A stretch of DNA of 64,000 bases from JANNYA01 sp031422315 (lineage in GTDB: Bacteria; Pseudomonadota; Gammaproteobacteria; Xanthomonadales; SZUA-5): assembly GCA_031422315.1 (NCBI GenBank), contig JANOQN010000042.1, positions 1 through 64,000 of the forward strand, given 5' to 3'. Shown in pieces: positions 43,125-52,927 of the stretch (positions within the stretch are counted from its first letter, which is position 1; the number at the start of each line of letters is the position of its first letter). Under the pieces are notes generated by a model. The model did not search any database. It was not told the origin of the DNA and saw nothing but the letters and a program-made list of their open reading frames with translations. The position numbers and the translations under genes are program-made.

Positions 43125-43490
43125 ATGGCGCGCATTTTGATTGTTGACGACTCTCCTTCACAGCTGTTGATTTTGAAGCGTATCGTTGAATCGATGGGGC
43201 ACTCGGTAGTGACTGCTGAAGATGGCGTCAAAGGGGTGGAGGCGGCAAAACGCGAGCTGCCCGATTTGATATTGATGGATGTAGTGATGCCAAATCAAAA
43301 TGGTTTTCAAGCTACGCGCACGATTAGCCGCGAAAAAACCACCGCACACATTCCGGTACTGCTGGTGACCACGAAAGATCAAGAAACGGATCGCGTGTGG
43401 GGTTTGCGCCAAGGTGCAAAGTCATTCATCACCAAACCCGTGAATGAAGCCGCTTTGGGCGCTGAGATCAACAAATACTTGCCGAAGTAG
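43125..43490 (+). CDS. pilH: Single-domain response regulator, PilH type
   Basis: A 121-aa receiver-only protein. Phospho-acceptor Asp52 lies in LILMDVVMP, the acidic pair is D8/D9, the conserved Thr is in LLVTTKD and Lys104 in FITKPV. The segment VTTKDQETDRVWGLRQGAK closely matches PilH of the Pil-Chp twitching-motility pathway. PilG, PilI, PilJ and ChpA are not adjacent. TAATAT near 43086 is a possible -10. The next gene, cphA, lies 215 bp downstream, and that gap shows no clear feature. Confidence 0.88.
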   Translation: MARILIVDDSPSQLLILKRIVESMGHSVVTAEDGVKGVEAAKRELPDLILMDVVMPNQNGFQATRTISREKTTAHIPVLLVTTKDQETDRVWGLRQGAKSFITKPVNEAALGAEINKYLPK

Positions 43491-43705
43491 CGAGTAATGC
43501 GCGCGCACTAGAGGCGGGCTTAGTGATGTCCGAAAACGCGTTTTGACGCGGGCTGCATAGCCTCGATTCGCTGCGTCTGCAATTTGAGCTAGCGCGAGCA
43601 GCAACCGCAAAAAAACCATCGAAAACCGAGATTTGAGCGCGCTTGCTTATTGTGAAGCGCGACGCGCTCGGGCAGACTTGAATTTCCCGTATTCAGGAAT
43701 CAGTC

Positions 43706-46495
43706 ATGCGTATTGTCAATACCGATGTCTATGTTGGGCCGAACCGATTCGCGCTTTTCCCCTGCATTTTGCATGTAGTCGATCTGGGTGAGCTGGAAGA
43801 ATTCCCCACCAATAAACTGGGCGATAGCTTTATTGACGCGCTCGTCGCTGCGGTTCCGACCTTAGCCGATCATGGTTGCTCGTACGGGGAAGCCGGTGGA
43901 TTTTTGCGCCGCATGCGCGAAGGCACCTGGATGGGCCACGTCTTCGAGCACCTGATTCTCGAGATTCAAAACGTCGCTGGACACGATGTGGGCTTTGGCA
44001 AAACGCGCTCGACCAAGCGCAAAGGCGAGTACAACGTCGTCTTTGAGATTCAAGATCCGGATGTCGGTTTGGAAGCCAGCAAACTCGCACTGCGGCTGAT
44101 TCATTCGCTGCTGCCTGAGCCGATGAAAGCCAAGTACGGCGAAGCGGGTTTTAACTTTGCTTCGGAGCGCGACTGGTTTATTCGTTACACGCAAAAACGC
44201 GAATTGGGGCCATCGACCGGCAGCCTAGTCAAAGCCGCTGAAGATCGCGGCATTCCTTGGCTGCGTTTGAATCAGCAAAGCTTGGTGCAACTAGGTTACG
44301 GCAAATATCAGCGCCGGATACAAGCCACGATTACCTCAGAAACCCGTCATATCGCGGTTGAGCTGTCATGCGATAAAGAAATGGCGCACAAAATTTTTGA
44401 AGATTTGGGCCTGCCGGTACCGAAACAGCGAACCGCGTCTAGTGATAAAGAAGCGGTGCGCGCCGCCGAACGTATTGGCTTTCCGGTGGTGGTTAAACCC
44501 TTCAATGGCAATCACGGGCGCGGCGTGTGTTTGAATCTTAAAACCGCTGAAGAAGTCGCTGCTGGCTATGTCACGGCGTCGGAAATTTCCCGCACAGTAG
44601 TGGTGGAAAGCTACATTACCGGGCTCGACCACCGCATGCTGGTCGTCAATGGTGAGCTGATTGCCGCCGCTAAACGCGTGCCTGGGCATGTGATTGGCAA
44701 TGGTAAAAATACGATCAAAGAATTAGTTGAAATCGTCAACAGCGATCCGCGCCGAGGCATCGGGCACGAGAAAATGTTGACGCGCATCGAGCTGGATGCA
44801 CAAGCGGATCGCTGTATGGCGAAAGCGGATGTCACTGCCGACACGGTATTGGAAAAAGACCGCTTGGTTTACCTGCGTGAGACGGCAAATCTATCCACCG
44901 GCGGCACCGCTGTTGATGTGACCGATATCGTGCACCCCGATACCAAAGCGATGGCGATTCGCGCCGCAAAAGCAATTGGTTTAGATGTATGCGGCGTGGA
45001 TTTTTTGACCGATGACATCAGCCAAAGCTATCGTAGCAATGGCGGTGGCATTTGCGAAATCAACGCCGCGCCTGGCTTTCGCATGCACGTGAGCCCATCC
45101 GAAGGGCAATCGCGCGATGTTGGCGGCGCGGTGATGGATATGCTGTTCCCTAAAGGCGAAATCAGCTCGATTCCGATCGCTTGCATCACCGGCACGAACG
45201 GCAAAACCACTACCAGCCGCATGTTGGCGCATATCTTGAAAATGTCGGGTTTAACGGTCGGCATGACCAGCACAGATGGCGTTTACATTGACGGAAAAAT
45301 TACCGTAGCGGGTGATATGACCGGGCCCGTTGCAGCGCAAATGGTGCTGCGTGATCCAACCGTTGATGCCGCAGTGCTAGAAACCGCGCGCGGTGGTTTG
45401 CTGAAAAAAGGCATGGCCATTAAAACTTGCAATGTGGCGGCCTGCTTAAACGTGCAAAGCGACCATCTGGGCCTGCGCGGCATTGATACGCTGGACGAGC
45501 TAGCTGAAGTCAAACGTACGGTAGTTGAAATTGCTACCGATACCGCCGTGTTGAACGCCGATGATCCGCGCTGCTTAAAAATGGCCGCTTTCACGCAGGC
45601 CAAGCACGTCTGCTACGTCACGATGAATCCGAATCACACGCTGGTGCGCGCGCACATTCGCGCGGGTGGCCAGGCGGTGGTGCTGGAGCAAGGCATGAAC
45701 GGGCACATGATTGCGCTGTACGACAAAGGCATCCACACGCCGCTGATGTGGACGCACTTGATTCCTGCGACGCTGGAAGGCCGCGCGATGCACAACGTGC
45801 AAAACGCCATGTTTGCCGCTGCGCTTGCATATGGGATGAACATCCGGCGCGATAATATCGAAAACGGCCTGCGCACCTTTTCCACGACGTTTTTCCAAGC
45901 GCCCGGGCGCTGCAATGTATTTGACGAGCATCCGTTCAAAGTCATTATGGATTACGCGCACAACGCGCACGGCGTCGGCGTTATGGTGCAGCTCACCGAT
46001 CGCTTGCCGGTTTCGGGTAAGCGCCGCGTAGTCATTACTGCGCCCGGTGATCGTAGAAATGAAGATATTGCCGAGCTGGCGAAAGTAGCGTCTGGCCATT
46101 TCGATCAGTACATCATCAAAGAAGACGACAACGGCAGGGGCCGGAAGCCTGATGAAGTCGCCAAAATTATGCGCGAAACGCTCAAGGCGAACGGCGTGGC
46201 TGAAAGCGCTATCGAAACCGTGCACGACGAGCAAAAAGCGGTTGAATTTGGATTAAAGAGCGCAGTGGCTGGCGATTTGCTGGTGGTATTTGCCGATCAA
46301 ATCCCGCGCACTTGGAAGCAGATTATCTACTTCAAGCCCGAATTGAGCGGCATAGCCGAAGGCCGTCCAACCCTGACCGACGCGCCGAACGCTGCGCTGC
46401 TCGGCTTGCCCGGTGGCGATGAATACAGCCCGAGTGAAATTGAGCTGGTCACGGATGGCCGAGGCGTATTTATGGCTGCGGAGGAAGCGGATTGA
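43706..46495 (+). CDS. cphA: Cyanophycin synthetase
   Basis: A 929-aa enzyme that polymerises Asp and Arg into the storage peptide cyanophycin. An N-terminal domain (1-160) precedes an ATP-grasp module (about 220-480, with VVKPFNGNHGRGV and INAAPGFRMH) that adds Asp, and a Mur-ligase-like module with P-loop GTNGKTTT (about 496-503) and DYAHNAHGV that adds Arg. Length and order match CphA. It starts a tightly coupled run of four genes. No cyanophycinase or second cphA gene is visible nearby. Confidence 0.95.
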   Translation: MRIVNTDVYVGPNRFALFPCILHVVDLGELEEFPTNKLGDSFIDALVAAVPTLADHGCSYGEAGGFLRRMREGTWMGHVFEHLILEIQNVAGHDVGFGKTRSTKRKGEYNVVFEIQDPDVGLEASKLALRLIHSLLPEPMKAKYGEAGFNFASERDWFIRYTQKRELGPSTGSLVKAAEDRGIPWLRLNQQSLVQLGYGKYQRRIQATITSETRHIAVELSCDKEMAHKIFEDLGLPVPKQRTASSDKEAVRAAERIGFPVVVKPFNGNHGRGVCLNLKTAEEVAAGYVTASEISRTVVVESYITGLDHRMLVVNGELIAAAKRVPGHVIGNGKNTIKELVEIVNSDPRRGIGHEKMLTRIELDAQADRCMAKADVTADTVLEKDRLVYLRETANLSTGGTAVDVTDIVHPDTKAMAIRAAKAIGLDVCGVDFLTDDISQSYRSNGGGICEINAAPGFRMHVSPSEGQSRDVGGAVMDMLFPKGEISSIPIACITGTNGKTTTSRMLAHILKMSGLTVGMTSTDGVYIDGKITVAGDMTGPVAAQMVLRDPTVDAAVLETARGGLLKKGMAIKTCNVAACLNVQSDHLGLRGIDTLDELAEVKRTVVEIATDTAVLNADDPRCLKMAAFTQAKHVCYVTMNPNHTLVRAHIRAGGQAVVLEQGMNGHMIALYDKGIHTPLMWTHLIPATLEGRAMHNVQNAMFAAALAYGMNIRRDNIENGLRTFSTTFFQAPGRCNVFDEHPFKVIMDYAHNAHGVGVMVQLTDRLPVSGKRRVVITAPGDRRNEDIAELAKVASGHFDQYIIKEDDNGRGRKPDEVAKIMRETLKANGVAESAIETVHDEQKAVEFGLKSAVAGDLLVVFADQIPRTWKQIIYFKPELSGIAEGRPTLTDAPNAALLGLPGGDEYSPSEIELVTDGRGVFMAAEEAD

Positions 46496-46977
46496 GTTCG
46501 CCAACCATGCAGAGTTTTGCCGAAATTGTGATTCGACGATGCAACCCTGACGCGCCGGAAGTCAGGGCGCTGTTGGCTGAGCTAGATGGCTACCTCAACT
46601 ATTTATATCCGGCGCTTAGCAATCCGCTGATGAGCATTGAAGCGCTGCGCGCGCCCGAAGTCATCTTCCTCGTCGCGCGCGAGGGCGAACGGTTGCTTGG
46701 CTGTGGTGCATTGGTGCTTCGATCTGGCTATGGTGAAGTCAAACGCATGATGGTCTCGCCCATCGCACGCGGTAAAGGTTTGGGCAGCAAAATTTTGCAC
46801 GCGATTGAAGCGCAAGCGCTGGCCTATGATTTACACGTGCTGCGTTTGGAAACCGGCGTGCATCAGCCCGAATCCATAGCACTGTACGAACGTGCGGGCT
46901 ACCGCACCATTGCGCCGTTTGGTGAATATCAGCCGGATTCCACCAGTCGTTTCATGGAGAAACGACTCGCGTTGTGA
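46492..46977 (+). CDS. GNAT-family N-acetyltransferase coupled to cphA
   Basis: A 161-aa acetyltransferase with acetyl-CoA loop VSPIARGKGLGSKILHAIE and C-terminal LYERAGYRTIAPFGEY, resembling the PanM/ElaA-like small-molecule group. The TTG start at 46492 is favoured: GGAGG sits 6 nt before it and it overlaps the cphA stop by 4 bp. An ATG five codons later lacks a well-spaced site. The substrate might be an amino acid or dipeptide related to cyanophycin metabolism; that is inference from position. Confidence 0.85.
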   Translation: MSSPTMQSFAEIVIRRCNPDAPEVRALLAELDGYLNYLYPALSNPLMSIEALRAPEVIFLVAREGERLLGCGALVLRSGYGEVKRMMVSPIARGKGLGSKILHAIEAQALAYDLHVLRLETGVHQPESIALYERAGYRTIAPFGEYQPDSTSRFMEKRLAL

Positions 46978-47855
46978 AGCGCACGCTTGCTAGCCTAGTT
47001 GCGGTTTTGCTCGCACAGGCATTGCAGGCACAAACGCTGGTAATTTCCACGCTCAGCACTCGGCCCGACTACCATTTAAGTCGGCTTGAGCCCATCGGAA
47101 AGCGCATTGCTGACGACTTGCGGGTTTACGGAATTACTGGCGTTCGCGTGCGCCTCGCTAAAGATGTCGCGAGCATGTGTAACCTGTTTCGCAACAGGCA
47201 ATTGGATTGGGCCGGCGTAACGATTGCTGCTGCGATGAGTTTATCGCGTGATTGCAATGCCGAACTATCAGTTCGTGCGCTGGACAAAGGCGGCTCAACT
47301 TATAAAACGCAGTTTTTTTCCGGAGTTGGCGCACAATTTAAAACGCTGGATGATCTGCGCAGCCACACGTTGGCGTTGCGCTCCAAAGGTTCAACTAGCA
47401 GCTACTTCGTGCCATTGATGATGTTAAAGCGCGCAAGTATCCCGTTTGTGGTGCATGCCTCCTTACATTCGCCAAAATCGACGAATGCCGTCAATGTTGT
47501 GCTAGCGGGTTCAGAGACAAACACGGCGCTATGGGTCAAACTGGGCTTAGCGGACGCCGGTGTCGCCAATTCGAGTGATTGGCCTGATCAGCTGCTGTTT
47601 CCAGAAAACGTGCGTAAAGATTTGAAGGTGTTTTTAAGCAGTGAAGCCATTCCACTTGGGATCGAGCTTGTGCGCGCAGACCTGCCAGCGCCGCTTAAGC
47701 GTGCGCTTACTCAGCAGCTGCTTACCCTGCATGAAATGCCTGGCGGAAGCGCGTTGATCCAACGCTACACCAATGCTGAGCGCTTTGAGCGATTGCCACC
47801 CGCGCTACTTAACCAGCTCCAGCAATACAGCGCTCTTTTTGCGGTGCTTGAATAA
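46974..47855 (+). CDS. PhnD-like periplasmic substrate-binding protein
   Basis: A 293-aa protein starting at a GTG that overlaps the GNAT stop. It has a signal peptide (cleavage near LQAQ) and a type 2 periplasmic binding fold like the phosphonate/phosphite binding protein PhnD: FRNRQLDWAGVTIAAAMSL, FKTLDDLRSHTLALRSKGSTSSYFVPLMML and HEMPGGSAL. There is no ABC permease or ATPase next to it. Instead the next gene, 1 nt on, encodes a membrane GGDEF/EAL protein, so it probably acts as a ligand sensor for that protein. Confidence 0.85.
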   Translation: MKRTLASLVAVLLAQALQAQTLVISTLSTRPDYHLSRLEPIGKRIADDLRVYGITGVRVRLAKDVASMCNLFRNRQLDWAGVTIAAAMSLSRDCNAELSVRALDKGGSTYKTQFFSGVGAQFKTLDDLRSHTLALRSKGSTSSYFVPLMMLKRASIPFVVHASLHSPKSTNAVNVVLAGSETNTALWVKLGLADAGVANSSDWPDQLLFPENVRKDLKVFLSSEAIPLGIELVRADLPAPLKRALTQQLLTLHEMPGGSALIQRYTNAERFERLPPALLNQLQQYSALFAVLE

Positions 47856-47856
47856 C

Positions 47857-49989
47857 GTGCGCCTTACGCTCAAGTTCACTTTATTGTTGACCGTGGCGCT
47901 ACTGCTCGCGCTGCTGCTGCAAAGCTATCTGATGCTGCAACAAGGCCGTAAGTTAAGCCAAGATTTGACCGATATCGGCGCGCAGGTATTGACTCAGGCA
48001 AGCGAAACGCAACAGCAACAGCGAGCGAGCCTGCTGGCTGACTTTCTAGCACCGACGCTAGTCGGGCCGGTTTACTACAGTGATTTTGATGGCGTTCGCA
48101 AGCTCATTGAAACGGCGCTCAAGCAGCCCGACGTGCAATATGTCGTAGTGTTTGATGCCGAAGGCAAGTTGCTCCATGATGGCTCAATCGCGCTGGAGCG
48201 CTATGGCCAGCCAATGCAGGACGAAGGCGCCAAACAGGCCACACTTGCGCGCGAGCGCATCACGCAAAAGCTCGGTGAGCGTATAGAAATTGTAACGCCG
48301 CTTTGGGTGGGTGCAGATTACCTCGGCGGATTTAGAGTCGGCCTGAGTTTGGCGAACGCACGCACTTTGGTCGAAGTGGAAAATGAACGTCTTCGGGTCG
48401 CTGGTCAACATAATTTGACGATGCGAACGCTGAAAACAGTGCCCGTGCTGTTGATTTTGGCAGGCATTGCAACATTATTGGCATTTGGCGTTGCGCGCGG
48501 TCTAGTAGCTCCCATCGTCAAACTGAAGCGCTACGCGCAAGCACTGCAAGCGGGCGACTATCAACGGCGCATTGAGAGTGACCGCAAAGACGAAATTGGC
48601 GATGTAATGCAAAGTTTTGACGCAATGGCGCAAGCGGTGGCGCATCACCATGAAGAAGTGGGCGTGCTGGCTTTTTCCGATAGCTTGACGGGTTTGCCAA
48701 ATCGAAATCGCGTCAAAATTTTGCTTCAGCAGCACCTAAGCAAGATCAATAGCGGCGCAATGGCGATCATTCTGTGTGACTTGGATGATTTCAAGCGCAT
48801 CAATGACAGCCTCGGCCACGATGCTGGCGATCTTCTGATTAAGGAGTTAAGCCAACGATTTGCAAGGTGGATTGACGAACATGGGCCGCCTACGCCAACT
48901 CAGTTTGAGCTCGCGCGATTTGGTGGCGATGAATTCGTAATTTTAGTGCAAGGCGCGCAGGCACGCGTTGCTGCGGAGCGCTATGCCCAGCATTTGCTCA
49001 GCGGATGTGCCCAAGGGGTGCAGTTAGGCGAGCGGCAAGTATTCATCACGCTGAGCATTGGCATCGCGCTGTATCCCGAAGATGGCAATACTGTTGACAC
49101 GCTGTTAAAAAATGCCGATGTAGCGATGTATCAAGCAAAAATGGCCGGCAAAAACACGCTGCGGCTGTTCGCCCCAGCGATGGTTGAGGCTGTCAGCAAC
49201 CGTCTCAATTTAGAGGGCGAGCTGCGCCATGCGATCGCGCGTGGGCAACTGCAAATGCACTATCAGCCTTTGGTCGATATCAACAGCCGTAAAATTATCG
49301 GAGCCGAAGCGCTGATGCGCTGGAGCCATCCAGATTTGGGTGAAGTGTCACCTAGCCTATTCATTCCGCTCGCCGAGGACACTGATTTGATCGCTAGCCT
49401 TGGCGAATGGGCGCTCAATCAAGCCTGCGCTCAGCTGCGAAGTTGGGACAGCCAGCTGCCGAGCAGCTTCTATTTGACCGTCAATGTATCGGTGCGGCAG
49501 CTGCGGCGCCAAGATATGGGCAATGTCGTGGAATCGGTATTGGCAGCGTTTCCTGCTGCGGGTAAATACTTGCACCTAGAGATTACTGAGTCCAGCCTGT
49601 TTGAATCCAGCGTGCATGCACACGGTGTGCTTGAGCGATTGAAAAACTTAGGCATAGGTCTATGGCTTGATGATTTTGGAACTGGCTTTTCCGGCCTGAG
49701 CCAGCTGCGCCGACTGCCAGTGCAGGGCGTAAAAATAGACAAAAGTTTTATCGCCGAAATGGCGCGCGACCCTGAAGATTTGGCGATCACTCAGGCCATT
49801 ATCGCCATGGCTGGCTCCTTAGGCATGAAAGTAACCGCTGAAGGCGTTGAAACCGAAGAACAGCTGGCGCTGCTACGCGAGCGCCGCTGCGATACCGCGC
49901 AAGGCTATCTTTTCAGCAAAGCGGTTCCTGCGGATGCGTTTCTCGCGCTGTTAGTCGCGGATTTGAGCCAGCATAGCAAACTTGTTTAG
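47857..49989 (+). CDS. Membrane HAMP-GGDEF-EAL cyclic-di-GMP protein
   Basis: 710 aa from a GTG one nt after the PhnD-like stop (a TTG at 47848 is also in frame). Membrane segment about 5-24, periplasmic sensor about 25-190, second membrane segment about 198-216, HAMP, then a GGDEF domain with intact GGDEF at 356-360 and an EAL domain with EAL at 484-486, plus ITESSLF, DDFGTGFSGLSQL, KIDKSFI and AEGVETEEQL. Both catalytic sets look complete, so it may make and degrade cyclic-di-GMP. The PhnD-like neighbour likely supplies the periplasmic signal. Confidence 0.92.
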   Translation: MRLTLKFTLLLTVALLLALLLQSYLMLQQGRKLSQDLTDIGAQVLTQASETQQQQRASLLADFLAPTLVGPVYYSDFDGVRKLIETALKQPDVQYVVVFDAEGKLLHDGSIALERYGQPMQDEGAKQATLARERITQKLGERIEIVTPLWVGADYLGGFRVGLSLANARTLVEVENERLRVAGQHNLTMRTLKTVPVLLILAGIATLLAFGVARGLVAPIVKLKRYAQALQAGDYQRRIESDRKDEIGDVMQSFDAMAQAVAHHHEEVGVLAFSDSLTGLPNRNRVKILLQQHLSKINSGAMAIILCDLDDFKRINDSLGHDAGDLLIKELSQRFARWIDEHGPPTPTQFELARFGGDEFVILVQGAQARVAAERYAQHLLSGCAQGVQLGERQVFITLSIGIALYPEDGNTVDTLLKNADVAMYQAKMAGKNTLRLFAPAMVEAVSNRLNLEGELRHAIARGQLQMHYQPLVDINSRKIIGAEALMRWSHPDLGEVSPSLFIPLAEDTDLIASLGEWALNQACAQLRSWDSQLPSSFYLTVNVSVRQLRRQDMGNVVESVLAAFPAAGKYLHLEITESSLFESSVHAHGVLERLKNLGIGLWLDDFGTGFSGLSQLRRLPVQGVKIDKSFIAEMARDPEDLAITQAIIAMAGSLGMKVTAEGVETEEQLALLRERRCDTAQGYLFSKAVPADAFLALLVADLSQHSKLV

Positions 49990-50161
49990 CCTGCTTAAAC
50001 CGCCTGAACGAGCGCTTTTAGTTTGCGCCGCTCACACTCGTTAATTTGTTGACTTTGCTCGAGCTAGCTAAAGAATTGCGGTTGAATATAGAGCCCGTGG
50101 TTAGAGTTTTTAAGTTTAACAAAACACGCTAATCTGGCTAATCAGGATTTTTGAGGTGCTT

Positions 50162-50821
50162 ATGGCAACCCCCCTTTTTACCGACACGCAATGGCTGCGC
50201 GCCGAGCGCGACATTGCCGCGCTGCGCTTAGATTTTCCAGAAGCCAGCGATGCCCGGCTGATGCGTCAGCTGCTCAAAGAAAGCTGTTTGAAAGCCGGTG
50301 CAGTTGGCGGCGGCAGCACCGCAGTCGGACTTATTCCTGGATTTGGCAAATTACTCGGCTGGGCCGTTAACTTCGCCGGCGATGCTGCGCTTACCGCTTC
50401 GGTGCAGCGTGATTTGCTGCTGCGTATTTTTGCGCTGTTTGGCAAAAAACCAAACGCCGATGACGCCGCGCACATGTCAACTTGGATGGCAACCGTTGGC
50501 GTAGGCGGCGTGACGGTGCTGGAGCAAGTCGGCGGCGGTTTTGTAAAGAGCTTGGGCAAACGAATTCTAGGCAAAGTCTTAAGCCGCGGCTTACCGGTGG
50601 CCGAAATCGTCGCATCGAGTGCAACCCACGTTGTGGGCACTTATCTAGTTGCACGCAAAGCCGAGGCCTACTGCCGAGGCTTCGACGCCAGCACCGCACG
50701 AACCGACGAGCCCGATCGACGCAAGCTGCGCAACTGGACGATGCTATCGGTAGCCACCGTGGTGGATGAAGAAAAGCCTAAAACGGTTAAAGAGGCGCTG
50801 TTGGGGCGGGCCGAGAACTAG
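50162..50821 (+). CDS. EcsC-like hydrophobic protein, function unknown
   Basis: 219 aa from the ATG at 50162 with GAGG 5 nt upstream. Glycine-rich hydrophobic segments (GAVGGGSTAVGLIPGFGKLLGWAVNF and TVGVGGVTVLEQVGG) resemble the EcsC family of membrane-associated proteins, and amphipathic helices lie between them. No catalytic motif is seen. The C-terminal 50 residues are charged. Monocistronic. The family assignment is tentative. Confidence 0.6.
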   Translation: MATPLFTDTQWLRAERDIAALRLDFPEASDARLMRQLLKESCLKAGAVGGGSTAVGLIPGFGKLLGWAVNFAGDAALTASVQRDLLLRIFALFGKKPNADDAAHMSTWMATVGVGGVTVLEQVGGGFVKSLGKRILGKVLSRGLPVAEIVASSATHVVGTYLVARKAEAYCRGFDASTARTDEPDRRKLRNWTMLSVATVVDEEKPKTVKEALLGRAEN

Positions 50822-50823
50822 CG

Positions 50824-50848
50824 TAAATTAAAAGTCCCATCGCGGGAC
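50824..50848 (-). terminator. Rho-independent terminator for gspG
   Basis: Read on the minus strand, GTCCC-GCGAT-GGGAC (50848-50834) is followed by TTTTAATTT (to about 50825). It lies 57 nt after the gspG stop and between two convergent genes. Confidence 0.7.
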
Positions 50849-50905
50849 CTAGAAGCCGCCAGCACTAGGATGACGATTTAAGTTGATTCTGTCGGGTGAG
50901 GACCG

Positions 50906-51382
50906 CTATTTTTCAGCATCCTTCCAGTTACCAAAATCGCCATCTTCACCTTCGCCGCCGGGTTTGCGATCGCGTCCGAGCGTGTAGACATCAATTGCGC
51001 CGCGCTGGCCTGGGTTTAAATACAAATACGGTTGGCCCCACGGATCTTGCGGCAGGCCATCGCGAATGTAGCCGCCTTGCTGCCAATTCGCCGCTTCCGG
51101 TTGTCCGCCGGGTTTGTCTACCAACGCGGCTAAACCTTGTTCGGTGCTAGGGTAGTTGAAATTATCCAGCCGATATATTTCTAGTGCGCTGGCGATGGAT
51201 TGCACGTCTGCACGGGCGGCGGCGATGCGCGCTTTGGGCGCGGCGGGCAGCACGTTTTGTGCGACCATCGCGGCCAATACGCCAATAATCACCACAACGA
51301 CGATGATCTCAAGCAAAGTAAAGCCGCCCTGTGTGTGGGCGGCAAGCAAGGGTCGAGCAAAGTAAGTTCGTTGGCGAATCAT
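50906..51382 (-). CDS. gspG: Type II secretion major pseudopilin GspG
   Basis: A 158-aa prepilin with a 20-residue leader ending in GG and the cleavage/methylation motif G-FTLLEIIVV (cleavage before Phe21, Glu at +5). The C-terminal region has the GspG calcium-site pattern (PWGQPYLYLNPGQ, IDVYTLGRDRKPGGEGEDGDFGNW). It is the main pseudopilus subunit of the T2SS that would export the secreted enzymes seen here. Other gsp genes are absent from the window. Confidence 0.95.
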   Translation of the reverse strand: MIRQRTYFARPLLAAHTQGGFTLLEIIVVVVIIGVLAAMVAQNVLPAAPKARIAAARADVQSIASALEIYRLDNFNYPSTEQGLAALVDKPGGQPEAANWQQGGYIRDGLPQDPWGQPYLYLNPGQRGAIDVYTLGRDRKPGGEGEDGDFGNWKDAEK

Positions 51383-51475
51383 GGGCTTATAGTTGGAAAT
51401 TTAGAGGCTCTAGCTTAGCGTGCGGCGTGCATTTGCGGGTTAAAGAAAAATCGGGCGCTTTTCGGAGGTGTAGAG

Positions 51476-52843
51476 GTGCAGTTTAGTTCCACCAAACCAC
51501 ATAGTAACAATGCGCTGCTGGCGCTGGATCGCCAGCATGTGTGGCACCCCTGTACGCAAATGTCGGATCATGAGTGGCTGCCGATGCTGGCGATTGCGCG
51601 CGCTGAAGGACCATATCTATATGACACGGATGGCAAACACTATTTGGACGCCATAAGTTCTTGGTGGACCTGTTTGCTCGGGCACCGCCACCCGGCGATT
51701 ATGGCAGCGCTACACGCCCAGCTTGAACAGCTCGATCACGTGATTTTTGCTGGCTGCACGCATGCGCCAGCGGTGCAGCTTGCCAGCGCACTGTGCCAGC
51801 TTTCCGGATTCGATAAGGTTTTTTATGCCGATGTGGGATCGGCGGCGGTGGAAGTGGCGCTCAAGCTGAGTTTTCACTACTGGCAAAATGTCGGTCAGCC
51901 TACTAAAACCCGCTTTGTGTGCCTCAGCGGCAGCTATCACGGCGAAACGCTCGGCGCGCTATCAGTCACGGACGTGGCGCTGTACCGCAAAACCTACGGC
52001 GCGATCTTGCTCAATCCGATCATTGCGCCATCACCCGATGCATATTTGGCGCCCGAAAACATCACGGCTGAGGCATGGGCAAACCAGCAGGCCGACCAAC
52101 TTGAAGCGATTTTGGCGTCGCAGCATAACGAAATTTGCGCGCTCATTTTGGAGCCATTGGTGCAGTGCGCCGGCGGCATGCGGATGTACCACCCGCGCTA
52201 TTTGGAACGCGCCAGGCAGCTGTGCGATCAATACGGACTGCACCTGATTGCCGATGAAATCGCTGTGGGGTTTGGCCGAACCGGCACCATGTTCGCGTGT
52301 GAGCAAGCCGGCATACGCGCGGATTTTTTGTTGCTCGGCAAAGGCTTAACCGGCGGCGTGCTGCCATTGGCGGCGGTGTTGACCACAGATGCGATTTTTC
52401 AGGCGTTTTACGCCCCGCACGCTGCGCTCAAAGCGTTTTTGCATTCGCACAGCTTCACTGCGAACCCGCTCGCGTGCGCCGCCGCACTCGCCACCGTGCG
52501 TGCAATGCAGCAAGAAAACACCCTTCACGCTAATCTTGGTCGTATTGAACACCTAAAAAAATCGCTCAAACGCTTCGAAAACCAGCCCAATATCGGTGAT
52601 ATCCGTCAAACCGGCATGATTGCTGCGATTGAGCTGGTGCAAAATGTTGCCCACAAAACGCCGTTCGATTGGCGCGAACGGCGCGGCTTAAAAGTCTACC
52701 AACACGGCCTAACGCGTGGCATGCTGCTGCGTCCGCTTGGCAATGTGGTGTATTTCATGCCGCCGTTTTGTTTGACCGATGCGCAAACGGATGAAATGCT
52801 AGAGGTCGCGGCTGAAGGGATTGAATTGGCGTTGCGTGGGTAG
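51476..52843 (+). CDS. bioA: Adenosylmethionine-8-amino-7-oxononanoate aminotransferase
   Basis: A 455-aa PLP enzyme of biotin synthesis that converts KAPA to DAPA using SAM. HVWHPCTQM near the N-terminus is a BioA hallmark, SSWWTCLLGHRHP and the PLP Lys in LLLGKGLTGG (about 286) are intact, and DEIAVGFGRTG holds the PLP-contacting Asp. The start is a GTG with GGAGG 7 nt upstream. bioB, bioD and bioF are not adjacent. Confidence 0.95.
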   Translation: MQFSSTKPHSNNALLALDRQHVWHPCTQMSDHEWLPMLAIARAEGPYLYDTDGKHYLDAISSWWTCLLGHRHPAIMAALHAQLEQLDHVIFAGCTHAPAVQLASALCQLSGFDKVFYADVGSAAVEVALKLSFHYWQNVGQPTKTRFVCLSGSYHGETLGALSVTDVALYRKTYGAILLNPIIAPSPDAYLAPENITAEAWANQQADQLEAILASQHNEICALILEPLVQCAGGMRMYHPRYLERARQLCDQYGLHLIADEIAVGFGRTGTMFACEQAGIRADFLLLGKGLTGGVLPLAAVLTTDAIFQAFYAPHAALKAFLHSHSFTANPLACAAALATVRAMQQENTLHANLGRIEHLKKSLKRFENQPNIGDIRQTGMIAAIELVQNVAHKTPFDWRERRGLKVYQHGLTRGMLLRPLGNVVYFMPPFCLTDAQTDEMLEVAAEGIELALRG

Positions 52844-52927
52844 CGCTAGATAGATAATTCACCGCGTCAAACGTATGCTTCGCAGCTAACTTGCCGAGCA
52901 AACCCCAGTAAAATCCCAGGAAAACGC

